Part shown: positions 19,237-28,127 of the stretch, in pieces
How the letters are laid out: every line of letters begins with the position of its first letter
Numbering within the stretch: the first letter of the stretch is position 1
Assembly: GCF_004327355.1 (NCBI RefSeq)
Contig: NZ_QJUM01000005.1
Span: 62,001-126,000 of the forward strand
Length of the DNA stretch: 64,000 nt
Direction of reading: 5' to 3'
Origin: Phytopseudomonas dryadis
GTDB taxonomy: Bacteria > Pseudomonadota > Gammaproteobacteria > Pseudomonadales > Pseudomonadaceae
Notes under the pieces: generated by a model
Seen by the model: only the letters and a program-made list of their open reading frames with translations
Database searches by the model: none
Told to the model about the DNA's origin: nothing
Translations under genes and position numbers: made by a program

Positions 19237-20691
19237 TCAGTGTCGCCAGAAGGCCGGCATCAGCAGCACCAGCACGGTGAGGATTTCCAGGCGTCCGAGC
19301 AGCATGCCCAGGGTCAGCAGCCACTTGGCCACGTCCGGCAGGCTGGCATAGGTGCCGGCCGGGCCGATGATCGGCCCCATGCCGGGGCCGACGCCGGATA
19401 CCGTGCTCGCCGCGCCGCTCAGGGCGGTGATCCAGTCCAGGCCGCACAGAGTCAGCGCCAGGGCCAGGAGGGCGATGGTGATGGTGAAGAAGAAGGAGAA
19501 GGTCAGGATCGAGCGGACGATGTCCTCGTCCAGGCGGTGGCGGTTGTATTGCTGCTTGATCACCGCCCGTGGATGCACCAGCTGCATCAGGTTGGCCTTG
19601 AGCAGGATGTAGGCGACCTGGAAGCGGAAGATCTTCAGGCCGCCGGCGGTCGAGCCCGAGCAGCCGCCAATGAAGCCCAGGTAGAAGAACAGCATGCCGG
19701 CGAAACCGCCCCACAGCGAGTAGTCGCCGAGGGCGAAACCGGTGGTGGTCATGATCGAGGTGGCATTGACCGCAACGTGGCGCAACGCATCCAGCCAGTG
19801 CAGGTCGGTGGTCAGGTAGTACCAGGTACCCAGCACCAGCCAGGTGCCGATGAGGATGGCGAGGAAGCCGCGAACCTGCTGGTCGCCGAGCACCGCGCCG
19901 TAATTGCCGCGCAGCGTCGAGACATAGAGCACGAACGGCAGGCTGCCGAGGATCATCAGCAGAACCGCGACCCAGTGCACGGCCGGCTGCGTCCATTTGG
20001 CCAGCGACAGGTCGGACGTGGAAAAACCGCCGGTGGAGATCGCCGACATGCTGTGATTGACCGCGTCGAACGGGCTCATGCCGGCCAGCCAGAACGCCAG
20101 GCAGCCGAGCAGGCTGATGCCCAGGTAGGCCACCACCATGTACTTGGCCACCATGTGCGAGCGCGGCATGACCTTGTCCGAGCGATCCGAGGATTCGGTC
20201 TGGAACAGGCGCATGCCACCGATGCGCAGCATCGGCAGGATGGCCACGGCCATGGCGATGAAGCCGATGCCGCCCAGCCAGTGCAGCAGCGACCGCCAGA
20301 TCAGGATGCCCGGCGACATGTCATCCAGGCCGATCAGCACGGTGGCGCCGGTGGCGGTGATGCCCGACATGCTCTCGAAGAAGGCGTCCGTGTAGCTCAT
20401 GTGCTGGGTGAACATGAACGGCAAGGCGGCGAAGATGCACACCAGCAGCCAGCTCGATACCGTCAGCAGGTACATGTCGCGGGGGCGCAGGTGGGCATCC
20501 TGCGGGCGGCCGCGGACGATCATCGACAGCCCGGCGAGAAAGGTGATCAGGCTCGACCAGAGAAACGGATTGAGCTCCGCCGCGCGCTCGAACATCACCA
20601 GGGTGAGCATGGGGATGGTCATGCCGATGGCCAGGGTGATGAGGAAAATGCCGTTGATGAATGCGATGATTCGTAAGGTCGGCCAGGCCAT
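19237..20691 (-). CDS. trkH: Trk system potassium uptake protein TrkH
   Basis: TrkH is the membrane channel of the Trk K+ uptake system, working with the NAD-binding protein TrkA. The 484-residue protein has the four pore-loop repeats: GITATGATVLIGLDDM near residue 110, AISTGGFSTSD near 220, SIMTTTGFALGD near 315 and TVSGVGPGMGPI near 433. Each carries the selectivity-filter glycine. ATG 20691 (MAWPTLRIIAFING) was preferred over an upstream in-frame GTG at 20751 because it gives the 484-residue family length. Single gene on the minus strand; trkA is not in the window. Confidence 0.95.
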   Translation of the reverse strand: MAWPTLRIIAFINGIFLITLAIGMTIPMLTLVMFERAAELNPFLWSSLITFLAGLSMIVRGRPQDAHLRPRDMYLLTVSSWLLVCIFAALPFMFTQHMSYTDAFFESMSGITATGATVLIGLDDMSPGILIWRSLLHWLGGIGFIAMAVAILPMLRIGGMRLFQTESSDRSDKVMPRSHMVAKYMVVAYLGISLLGCLAFWLAGMSPFDAVNHSMSAISTGGFSTSDLSLAKWTQPAVHWVAVLLMILGSLPFVLYVSTLRGNYGAVLGDQQVRGFLAILIGTWLVLGTWYYLTTDLHWLDALRHVAVNATSIMTTTGFALGDYSLWGGFAGMLFFYLGFIGGCSGSTAGGLKIFRFQVAYILLKANLMQLVHPRAVIKQQYNRHRLDEDIVRSILTFSFFFTITIALLALALTLCGLDWITALSGAASTVSGVGPGMGPIIGPAGTYASLPDVAKWLLTLGMLLGRLEILTVLVLLMPAFWRH

Positions 20692-21263
20692 CGGTGGTTT
20701 TCCGCGAAAAAGTGGCGCCATTCTACCGTTGCCGCCGGTGCTGTAAACCAACGTCGCCGTCGGCCTGGAACACCACCCACCGCCTGCTTGACAAGGTGAT
20801 GGCGAGGCATGGAATACGCCCCCGGGTGCCGGCTCTTGGCGGTTTCTGAGCCTGCGAAATCATTTCCAGCAATGCGTGTCTTGCGTGCGGCGCCTGCTGC
20901 GCGCCTTTTCGTGTGTCTTTCTTCTGGGGCGAGTGTCAATCGGCGGGCGGTACGGTGCCGGATGGCGAGCACCACTGTCCGCAGCGCTGTCGCGCAGCAA
21001 ACAGGCCGTAGGATGGGGCGGGCCGCGTAGGTGAAACCCATCAATTGCCGATGGGTTGGCACCCATCCTACGCGGCCCGACCCTTCCTGATTTTTTTAAA
21101 ATCATATGAACCAACGGGTTACCTGATGTTTGATGAGAAGCGCTTCAGCGGCGATCGGGCGGCCCAACCCGCTTCCGGGCAATGGCTGCCATCCAAAGCG
21201 CACGGGCCATGCTCAGGGCGCTTGGCTGCTAGAATCCCGGTTCTTTTTCCAGGAGGTGAGCCG
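20692..21263. other. 572-bp gap with a long inverted repeat
   Basis: No convincing gene. The clear feature is a nested palindrome at 21007-21079: outer arms CGTAGGATGGG (21007-21017) and CCCATCCTACG (21062-21072), extended by GGGCCGCG / CGCGGCCC at the edges, and an inner stem AACCCATC-AATTGCC-GATGGGTT (21035-21057). Sequences of the form GTAGGATGGGT are common intergenic repeats in gamma-proteobacteria. The remainder is presumably the trkH leader and the nitroreductase leader. Confidence 0.7.
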
Positions 21264-21833
21264 ATGGATGCCCTCGATGCCCTGATCAACCGCGTTTCCG
21301 TGCCCCGGCTGTGCGAGCCCGCACCGGATGCGGCCCAGCGCGAACGGCTGTTTCGTGCCGCACTGCGCGCACCGGATCATGGTCAGCTGCGGCCATGGCG
21401 CTTTCTGACCGTCGAGGGCGATGATCGGGTCGCCTTGGGCGAGCTGTTCGCCAGCGCGCTGGCGGCCAGGTCCGGCGACGCCAGCGTCGAGGCCTTGACC
21501 AAGGCCCGCGGCATGCCCTTGCGGGCGCCGCTGCTGGTGGTGGTGATCGCGCGGCTGCAGGCGCACCCCAAGGTGCCGCGGCAGGAGCAGCTGATCGCGG
21601 CCGGCTGCGCGGCGCACGCCATGCTCATCGCCGCCCATGCTCAGGGGATCGGCGCGGTCTGGCGTACCGGCGAGCTGTCCTACGACGCACAGGTCAATCA
21701 AGGCCTGGGGCTTACGGCCGACGAACAGGTGGTCGGCTATCTCTACCTGGGCAGCCCCGAGCGCGAGCCGCGCACACCGACGCCGCTCGCGGTCGAGGAC
21801 TTCGTCAGCGCCTGGTCGCCGGCTCGCGGCTGA
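21264..21833 (+). CDS. Nitroreductase family protein, YdjA type
   Basis: The 189-residue protein resembles the short FMN-dependent nitroreductases of the YdjA group: MDALDALINRVSVPRLCEPAP at the start, then RAALRAPDHGQLRPWRFLTVEG near residues 33-54 with the FMN-binding Arg/His/Gln cluster, AAGCAAHAMLIAAHAQGIGAVWRTG near 113-137 and GYLYLGSP near 160. The natural substrate of the family is unknown. ATG 21264 is fixed by a perfect AGGAGG 7 bp upstream; a longer frame opening at 21045 crosses the palindrome and is not real. Confidence 0.92.
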   Translation: MDALDALINRVSVPRLCEPAPDAAQRERLFRAALRAPDHGQLRPWRFLTVEGDDRVALGELFASALAARSGDASVEALTKARGMPLRAPLLVVVIARLQAHPKVPRQEQLIAAGCAAHAMLIAAHAQGIGAVWRTGELSYDAQVNQGLGLTADEQVVGYLYLGSPEREPRTPTPLAVEDFVSAWSPARG

Positions 21834-21865
21834 GGCAACTGGCCGCGCGATTGCTGGCCATGACA

Positions 21866-21971
21866 CGCTTTGTGCGATGGCCGCCATCGCATCGCGCCGA
21901 GGTCGACGCTCCTACACGGACGGCGGTTTGCCGCTCTTCTGTAGGGGGTCTCAAAAAACCTTATCTGATCG
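21866..21971 (+). repeat. REP half-units with the AAACCTTATCTGATCG motif
   Basis: A partial unit (ATCGCATCGCGCCGAGGTCG and TGGTTTGCCGCTCTTCTGTAGG-like linker) fills the space between the convergent nitroreductase and LacI genes. It ends with AAACCTTATCTGATCG at 21956-21971, the same junction motif found at 18544 and 39111. Confidence 0.8.
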
Positions 21972-21985
21972 GCATCAGGGCGCCT

Positions 21986-23029
21986 TCAGGCGCTTTCCCG
22001 CTCGATCAACTGGCAGTCGAGCGGGCCGGGCGGGGAGCTGTCCGCCATGGTCGAGACCCCCAGCGCCTGCAGGATGCGGGTGGCGGCCAGCTCGCCGATC
22101 TGCAGCGCCGGTGGGCGGATGGTGGTCAGGCTCGGCATCAGCATCGGCGCGAAGGCGTAGTCGCCGAAGCCGACCACGGCGCAGTCCCGGGGAATGCGCA
22201 GGCCGGCGCGCTGGCCGGCGAGCAGACCGCCAGCGGCCAGGTTGTCGTTGGCGAAAATGATCGCATCCGGGCGCGGTGTGCGCGCCATCAGGCTGTCCAT
22301 GGCCTGCTTGCCGGCCTCGAAGGGCGCACAGTCGGCGCTGGGCACGAACACCCAGGGCTCCAGGCCGGCCTCGCGCAACGTATCGGCGTAACCGTCGCGG
22401 CGTTCCAGCGCGCTGAGGTCGCCGGCGACGCTGTTCTGCACGAAGGCGATGCGCCTATAGCCCTTGCCCAGCAGGTAGCGGGCGGCGCTCACGCCCACCT
22501 CGCGATGGACGAAGCCCACCTGCATGGGCGCCCGCTCGGGGCGGTAGTCCCAGATTTCCACCAGTGGAACATCGGCGTCGGCGAGCATCTTTTCGGTACC
22601 GGCGCTGTGGAAGTGGCTGGTGACCACCAGGGCCGCCGGCGACCAGCCGAGAAAGGCGCGCACCGCGCTTTCCTCCTGCTCCTCGGAAAAGTAGCTGGAC
22701 GCCAGCAGCAGTTGATAGCCATGGCGGCTGAGGGTGTCGCTGAAGCCCTGGATGGTGTTGGCGAAGATCGGCCCGGAAATGTTCGGGATGACCATGCCGA
22801 TGATGCGCCCGCGAGCCGAAGCCAGGCCGCCGGCCACCATGTTCGGCACATAGCCCAATTCGGTCACCACCGCCTGGATGCGCTCGCGCAACTCGTCGGA
22901 AACCTGTTCCGGCTGGTTGAAGAAGCGCGACACGGTGATCGCGGAAACGCCTGCCCGCTGCGCGACCGTGTTCAGGGTGACGCGCCCGGCGCCGCGGCGC
23001 TTGCGGCTGGGTTCTCTGCTGCTGGTCAA
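21986..23029 (-). CDS. LacI family regulator, GntR-like
   Basis: The protein (about 347 residues) has the LacI helix-turn-helix TLNTVAQRAGVSAITVSRFF followed by NQPEQVSDELRERI and a periplasmic-binding-protein-like effector domain (IGMVIPNISGPIFANTIQGF onward, AIIFANDNLAAGG, VVGFGDYAFAPML). The wording SRFxxxPEQVS and ELGYVPN is like the gluconate repressor GntR. The start is uncertain: a TTG at 23029 gives a normal N-terminus, while a TTG at 23092 would lie inside the operator. It is divergent from the TonB receptor gene, and palindromes TTAGCGCTAA lie before both genes, so it likely represses both. Its inducer is unknown; GntR relatives bind sugar acids. Confidence 0.88.
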   Translation of the reverse strand: MTSSREPSRKRRGAGRVTLNTVAQRAGVSAITVSRFFNQPEQVSDELRERIQAVVTELGYVPNMVAGGLASARGRIIGMVIPNISGPIFANTIQGFSDTLSRHGYQLLLASSYFSEEQEESAVRAFLGWSPAALVVTSHFHSAGTEKMLADADVPLVEIWDYRPERAPMQVGFVHREVGVSAARYLLGKGYRRIAFVQNSVAGDLSALERRDGYADTLREAGLEPWVFVPSADCAPFEAGKQAMDSLMARTPRPDAIIFANDNLAAGGLLAGQRAGLRIPRDCAVVGFGDYAFAPMLMPSLTTIRPPALQIGELAATRILQALGVSTMADSSPPGPLDCQLIERESA

Positions 23030-23075
23030 GGTCGATAACGCCCGGCTGGAAAGACAGTGCGCGAACCTTACTGCA

Positions 23076-23093
23076 TTTGTTAGCGCTAACAAA
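23076..23093. promoter_or_regulatory. LacI-type operator O1
   Basis: An 18-bp perfect palindrome, TTTGTTAGCGCTAACAAA. The central CG-containing symmetric core is characteristic of LacI family operators. It lies about 47 bp before the proposed start of the LacI gene, suggesting autoregulation. Confidence 0.85.
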
Positions 23094-23153
23094 AGATCGC
23101 CGCGCGGAATTTCGGGAAGTGTTTTGTGGAATATAAAAATAATTTTTAATTAT

Positions 23154-23201
23154 TTGACGCTCTATGCGGGCATCCCGATACTGGCCATGTTAGCGCTAAC
23201 A
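23154..23201 (+). promoter_or_regulatory. Promoter with operator O2 for the TonB receptor operon
   Basis: TTGACG (23154-23159) and GATACT (23177-23182) are 17 bp apart, a good sigma-70 pair. Six bases later begins a 14-bp perfect palindrome TGTTAGCGCTAACA (23188-23201), which would cover the transcription start. That is the classical LacI repression layout. O1 and O2 centres are 110 bp apart, with a very AT-rich spacer (23119-23154) that could help DNA bending or looping. Confidence 0.75.
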
Positions 23202-23315
23202 AGCGACGAACTGTCTGCAACCAGCTGCCACTCGTACGAGCGAGACCAGACCTCCGACAGTTCCTGAACCGCCTGCCTGGCAGGCAATGTCTGGTCATAT
23301 CGGCAGTGGATTCCC

Positions 23316-25544
23316 ATGCACAACACAGATCGTAAAGCCGCACGGAACGGCCTCACCGCATTCAGCCGCCGCAGCCCTCTGGCGGCCGCCATTTTCCTCG
23401 CCAGCCTCGGCCAGCAGGCCTGGGCCGAGGAGGACGCGGTCGCCGCCGACACCTCGGCAACGGCGCTGAAAACCGTCACTGTCACCGCTACCCGCCGCGA
23501 AGAGTCGCTGCAGAAGGTGCCGGTGGCCGTCGCCGTGGTCGATGGCGAGCAACTGGAGCGCGACAACCGCAACAGCGTGTCGAGCATCGTGCAACAGGTG
23601 CCAACGCTGAATTTCCGTTCCGGCGCGTCGAACAAGGACACCTCGCTGTTCGTCCGTGGCGTGGGCACCATCTCCACCTCGCCGGGTGTCGAGCCGACCG
23701 TGGCCACCGTGGTGGATGGCGTGGTCTTCGGCCGTCCCGGGCAGTCGACCCTGGATCTGCTCGATGTGGAGCGCATCGAGGTGCTGCGAGGCCCGCAGGG
23801 CACCCTGTTCGGCAAGAATGCCTCGGCCGGGGTGCTCAATATCGTCTCCCGGGACATCGCCGAGGAAACCCGCGGCTATGTCGATTACTCGCACTTCGGC
23901 GGCGGCAACGAAAACCGCCTGCGCTTCGGCATCGGCGGCCGCCTGAGCGACACCCTGAAAGGCTCGCTGAGCACCCTGTGGGGCCGCTACGACGGCAACG
24001 TGGAGAACGTCGCCAACGGTCACGACGTCAACGGCTACGAGCGCAAGGGCGTGCGCGGCAAGTTGCAGTTCGAGCCGAACGAGGATTTCACATTCACCCT
24101 GACCGGCGACTACCTCGAAGGCGAAGACAGCATCCCCAGTGGCGTGATCGTCTCGACCAGCGCCCCGGCGCTGGCGGCCGGCCTGCGCCCCAGCGCTCAC
24201 AACCGCACCATCAACAGCGACTACAAGACCCACGTCGAGGACACCAACACCGGCCTGTCCGGCCAGGCCGACTGGCAACTGGGCGACTTCACCCTGACCT
24301 CGATCAGCGCCTGGCGCGGCTGGGACAACACCCAGTACCAGGACGGCGACCGCAGCGCCCAGCTGCCGACCACGGCCTCCCATGACAAGGGCGACGTGCG
24401 CTACGACCAGTACTCCCAGGAATTGCGCCTGGCCTCGCCGAAAGGCGAGTTCCTCGAGTACGTGGTCGGCGCCTTCTACATGCACGGCCGTTCGGACGAG
24501 GTGTACCGGCGCCAGTCGGTCAACGCTGGCGTCATCGACAATGGGCGCGCCGACTACAGCGTGAGCAACGACAGCTATGCGCTGTTCGGCGAGAACACCT
24601 TCAACTTCACCGAGGACTTTCGCGGCATCCTCGGCCTGCGCTGGACCCACGACGACGTCGAATACGATCATCGCCGGGTGTCCACCTCCGCCACGACCGT
24701 CGCCGGCATCCAGCCGTCGACCCGCAGTTCCGGCTCGGTGGACGAGGACGGCTGGACCGGGCGCGTCGGCCTGCAGTACGACTTCAGCGACGAGCTGACC
24801 GGCTACGCCACCTATTCCCGTGGCTACAAGGGCCCGGCCTACAACGTGTTCTTCAACATGCAGCCGCGCGATACCGATGCGCTCGAGCCGGAAACCTCGG
24901 ATTCCTACGAGCTCGGTCTGAAGAGCACGGCCTGGAACAATCGCCTGGTGGCCAACCTGGCGCTGTTCCACACCGATTACGACAACTACCAGGCCAACTT
25001 CTTCGACACCGTGGCCAACCAGGTGGTGACCCGCCTGATCAATGCCGGCAGCGTGAAGACCCAAGGGGTGGAACTGGACTACAGCCTGCAGGCCACCAGA
25101 CAGCTGAAACTGTCCGGCGCCGTCGCCTACACCAAGGCCCGGGTCGACAGCTTCCAGTGCCCACCCGGCGCGGCAGCCACCTGCGATATCGACGGCGCGC
25201 CGCTGCCCTTCAGCCCGGACTGGAAGAGCCATGTGCGCGCCGACTACAGCATTCCCCTGGACAACGGCCTGGATGTGGAGCTGAGCACCGATTACAGCTG
25301 GCAGGACAAGGTGCAGTACAGCCTCGACCAGAACCCGGACACCATCCAGGGCGCCTACGGCATCTGGAACGCCAGTGTGGCCCTGGCCAACTACAACGAC
25401 GGCTGGCGGGTGGCCTTGCTGGCCAGGAACCTCACCGACAAGTCCTATTCGACCCTGCTGGCATCGGGCGGCAACCACATCTACCGCATGGCGCCACGCG
25501 ACGACCAGCGCTATTTCGGCGTACAGCTGCACAAGGATTTCTAA
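23316..25544 (+). CDS. TonB-dependent outer-membrane receptor
   Basis: The 742-residue protein begins with a signal peptide (SPLAAAIFLASLGQQAWA), then a TonB-box-like stretch (LKTVTVTATRREESLQKVPV near residue 50), a plug domain (QVPTLNFRSGASNKDTSLFVRG; VERIEVLRGPQGTLFGKNAS) and a 22-strand barrel ending in the terminal aromatic signature RYFGVQLHKDF. These receptors pull scarce substrates across the outer membrane with energy from TonB. The sequence is of the iron-complex receptor type that also includes sugar and sulfate-ester receptors. Its partners (LacI regulator, flavin monooxygenase, SsuA-like protein) suggest an organosulfur or sugar-like ligand rather than a siderophore; this is inference. 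Confidence 0.92.
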   Translation: MHNTDRKAARNGLTAFSRRSPLAAAIFLASLGQQAWAEEDAVAADTSATALKTVTVTATRREESLQKVPVAVAVVDGEQLERDNRNSVSSIVQQVPTLNFRSGASNKDTSLFVRGVGTISTSPGVEPTVATVVDGVVFGRPGQSTLDLLDVERIEVLRGPQGTLFGKNASAGVLNIVSRDIAEETRGYVDYSHFGGGNENRLRFGIGGRLSDTLKGSLSTLWGRYDGNVENVANGHDVNGYERKGVRGKLQFEPNEDFTFTLTGDYLEGEDSIPSGVIVSTSAPALAAGLRPSAHNRTINSDYKTHVEDTNTGLSGQADWQLGDFTLTSISAWRGWDNTQYQDGDRSAQLPTTASHDKGDVRYDQYSQELRLASPKGEFLEYVVGAFYMHGRSDEVYRRQSVNAGVIDNGRADYSVSNDSYALFGENTFNFTEDFRGILGLRWTHDDVEYDHRRVSTSATTVAGIQPSTRSSGSVDEDGWTGRVGLQYDFSDELTGYATYSRGYKGPAYNVFFNMQPRDTDALEPETSDSYELGLKSTAWNNRLVANLALFHTDYDNYQANFFDTVANQVVTRLINAGSVKTQGVELDYSLQATRQLKLSGAVAYTKARVDSFQCPPGAAATCDIDGAPLPFSPDWKSHVRADYSIPLDNGLDVELSTDYSWQDKVQYSLDQNPDTIQGAYGIWNASVALANYNDGWRVALLARNLTDKSYSTLLASGGNHIYRMAPRDDQRYFGVQLHKDF

Positions 25545-25638
25545 GCTGCCGTCAGCCGTACCCACTTGCGTGTCAACCCCGTGCGAGCCGACCCAGAGCG
25601 GCGGCACGGCCACTCGCAGATCGCAAGGTAATCTCCCT

Positions 25639-26964
25639 ATGAGTCAAGCTCCCCGTCAACTCAGCCTCGGCGCCTTCCTGATGGCCACCGGGCACCATGT
25701 CGCCGCCTGGCGGCATCCCGAGGTGCCGGCCGACCCGCTGGATTTCTCGGTGTACAGGCGCAGCGCGCAGATCGCCGAAGCCGCCAGGTTCGATGCGCTG
25801 TTCGTGGCCGACAGCGTTGCCGCGCCGACCGACGCGATTTCCAGCCATACCGCACGCTCGGTGTACTTCGAGCCGCTGACGCTGCTGTCCGCGCTCGCCG
25901 CCGTGACCGAGCGCATCGGCCTGATCGGCACCGCGACCACCAGCTACAACGAGCCCTATCACGTGGCTCGCAAGTTCGCCTCCCTCGACCACCTCTCCGG
26001 CGGCCGTGCCGGCTGGAACCTGGTGACCTCCGACGCGGCCGCCGAAGCGCACAACTTCGGTCTGGATGCGCACATTGCCCACGCCGAGCGCTACGCCCGG
26101 GCCCGGGAGTTCCACGAGGTGGTCAGCGGCCTGTGGGACAGCTGGGCGGACGACGCCTTCGGCCGCGACAAGGCCAGTGGCCGGTTCTACGATCCCGACA
26201 AGTTGCACGTGCTCGATCACCAGGGCGAACACTTCAAGGTGCGCGGGCCGCTGAACGTCGCGCGTTCGCCCCAGGGGCGGCCGGTGGTCGTCCAGGCCGG
26301 CTCCTCGGAAACCGGGCGCCGGCTCGCCGCCCAGACTGCCGAGGTGGTGTTCACCGCACAGACCTCCCTGGCCAAGGCCCAGGCCTTCTACGCCGATCTC
26401 AAGGGTCGTCTGGGCGCCTTCGGGCGCAGCCCGGACTCGCTGAAAGTCATGCCCGGGGTATTCGTGGTGGTCGCCCATGGCGAGAACGAAGCGCGGGAGA
26501 AGTTCGAGCAGTTCCAGGAACTGGTCGAACCGGCGGTCGGTGTGGCGCTGCTCGGGCGCATGCTGGGTAACTTCGACCTGTCCGGCTATCCGCTGGATGG
26601 CCCGTTGCCGGAGCTGCCGCTGACCGAGGACGGCCAGCAAAGCCGGCAGAAACTGCTCACCGAGCTGGCGGGGGCGGAAAACCTCAGCCTGGCCCAGCTC
26701 GGGCGGCGCATCGCCGGCGGGCGAGGGCACTACAGCCTGATCGGCACCCCGACGCAGATCGCCGACGAGTTGCAGGCCTGGTTCGAGGACGGCGCTGCCG
26801 ACGGTTTCAACCTGCTGGTGCCACATCTGCCGGCGGGCCTCGAGGACTTCGCCACCCTGGTGGTGCCCGAACTGCAGCGGCGCGGGCTGTTCCGCCGCGA
26901 GTACCAGGGCCGCACCCTGCGCGATCACCTGGGACTGCCGCGGCCGGGCAACCGGTTTTTTTAG
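25639..26964 (+). CDS. FMN-dependent monooxygenase, NtaA/SnaA/DszA family
   Basis: The 441-residue protein is a bacterial luciferase-like monooxygenase of the DszA/NtaA/SnaA branch. Signatures: LSLGAFLMATGHHVAAWRHP at residues 8-27, FDALFVADS near 50, FEPLTLLSALAAVTERIGL near 75, YNEPYHVARKFASLDHLSGG near 98-117, then GRAGWNLVTS, and near 215-232 PVVVQAGSSETGRRLA. Family members oxidise sulfones, sulfonates or aminopolycarboxylates with FMNH2 supplied by a separate reductase. No flavin reductase gene is nearby, so FMNH2 would come from a distant gene. ATG 25639 gives the family N-terminus. It follows the receptor gene by 94 bp. Confidence 0.9.
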   Translation: MSQAPRQLSLGAFLMATGHHVAAWRHPEVPADPLDFSVYRRSAQIAEAARFDALFVADSVAAPTDAISSHTARSVYFEPLTLLSALAAVTERIGLIGTATTSYNEPYHVARKFASLDHLSGGRAGWNLVTSDAAAEAHNFGLDAHIAHAERYARAREFHEVVSGLWDSWADDAFGRDKASGRFYDPDKLHVLDHQGEHFKVRGPLNVARSPQGRPVVVQAGSSETGRRLAAQTAEVVFTAQTSLAKAQAFYADLKGRLGAFGRSPDSLKVMPGVFVVVAHGENEAREKFEQFQELVEPAVGVALLGRMLGNFDLSGYPLDGPLPELPLTEDGQQSRQKLLTELAGAENLSLAQLGRRIAGGRGHYSLIGTPTQIADELQAWFEDGAADGFNLLVPHLPAGLEDFATLVVPELQRRGLFRREYQGRTLRDHLGLPRPGNRFF

Positions 26965-26972
26965 CTACAGCC

Positions 26973-27044
26973 GCAAGCTTCAAGCCAGAAGCAAAGCGCA
27001 GGTGTTACACCTGAACCGCTTTTAACTTGCCGCTTGAAGCTTGC
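26973..27044 (+). repeat. Stem-loop between the monooxygenase and reductase genes
   Basis: Perfect 13-bp arms GCAAGCTTCAAGC (26973-26985) and GCTTGAAGCTTGC (27032-27044) bracket a 46-base loop. Outer bases (AGCTACAGC / GCTCATAGCT) extend the stem, and a GCTTTTG run follows at 27054-27060. It could act as a weak terminator or mRNA-processing site lowering expression of the downstream genes. The same arm sequence recurs at 41053. Confidence 0.7.
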
Positions 27045-27083
27045 AGCTCATAGCTGCTTTTGATTCATATGAAGGAGAACACC

Positions 27084-28127
27084 ATGAGCTACCTTGCCGC
27101 CCCTGATCGTTACGAACGCATTCCCTATCGTCGCGTCGGCCGCAGTGGCCTGGTGCTGCCGGCACTGTCCCTGGGGCTGTGGCACAACTTCGGCGACGCC
27201 ACGCCCATCGACACCCAGCGCGCCTTGCTGCGCACCGCCTTCGACCTGGGCATCAACCACTTCGATCTGGCCAACAATTACGGCCCGCCCTACGGTAGCG
27301 CCGAGAGCAACTTCGGCCGTCTGTTGCGCGAGGACTTCCGCCACTACCGCGATGAGCTGATCATCTCCACCAAGGCCGGCTGGGACATGTGGCCCGGGCC
27401 CTATGGCCAGGGCGGCAGCTCGCGCAAATACCTGATTTCCAGCCTCGATCAGAGCCTGCGGCGTATGGGCGTGGACTACGTCGACATCTTCTATTCGCAT
27501 CGTTTCGACCCGGATACGCCCCTGGAAGAAACCGCCGGCGCCCTGGCCAGCATCGTCGAGCAGGGCAAGGCGCTGTACATCGGCATCTCCTCCTACTCGG
27601 CGGGCAAGACCCGGGAGATCGCCGCGTTGCTGCGGGCGCGCAACGTGCCCTTGCTGATCCACCAGCCGGCCTACAACCTGCTCAATCGCTGGATCGAGAA
27701 GGATCTGCTCGCGGCCACGGACGAGGAGGGGGCGGGCGTGATCGTCTTTACCGCCCTGGCCCAGGGCCTGCTCAGCGACAAGTACCTCGATGGCATTCCC
27801 GCAGACTCCCGGGTCAACCGTCCCGGTGGCGCCTCGCTACGTCCGGAACACCTGTCCGAGGAAAACATCGCCCGGGTCCGCGCCCTCGATCAGATCGCCC
27901 GGCGCCGTGGGCAGAGCCTGGCGCAACTGGCGCTGGCCTGGACGCTGCGTGATCCACGCGTCACCTCGGCACTGATCGGCGCGAGCAAGCCGGAGCAGAT
28001 CGTCGAGAACGTCGCCGCGCTGGACAACCTGAGCTTCAGCGCCGAGGAACTGGCGCAGATCGATCAGCATGCCGTGGAGAGCGGTATCAACCTGTGGGCC
28101 AAGCCCTCGACCGACTGGCAGGAATGA
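27084..28127 (+). CDS. yghZ: Aldo/keto reductase, YghZ/MgrA type
   Basis: The 347-residue NADPH-dependent reductase is very similar along its length to E. coli YghZ, which reduces L-glyceraldehyde 3-phosphate and methylglyoxal: YLAAPDRYERIPYRRVGRSG at the N-terminus, LPALSLGLWHNFGD, FDLANNYGPPYGSAESNFGR with the catalytic Asp/Tyr, IISTKAGWDMWPGPYG with the Lys, and LLIHQPAYNLLNRWIEKDLL. The RBS AAGGAG is 6 bp before ATG 27084. In this operon it may reduce an aldehyde released when the upstream monooxygenase cleaves a sulfonate, since such cleavage yields an aldehyde plus sulfite. That coupling is inferred. Confidence 0.92.
   Translation: MSYLAAPDRYERIPYRRVGRSGLVLPALSLGLWHNFGDATPIDTQRALLRTAFDLGINHFDLANNYGPPYGSAESNFGRLLREDFRHYRDELIISTKAGWDMWPGPYGQGGSSRKYLISSLDQSLRRMGVDYVDIFYSHRFDPDTPLEETAGALASIVEQGKALYIGISSYSAGKTREIAALLRARNVPLLIHQPAYNLLNRWIEKDLLAATDEEGAGVIVFTALAQGLLSDKYLDGIPADSRVNRPGGASLRPEHLSEENIARVRALDQIARRRGQSLAQLALAWTLRDPRVTSALIGASKPEQIVENVAALDNLSFSAEELAQIDQHAVESGINLWAKPSTDWQE

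Noticed and set aside
23030..23092. TTG at 23092 as the start of the LacI gene
   Set aside because: It lies in the operator palindrome, has no RBS, and would add a long N-terminal tail before the helix-turn-helix.
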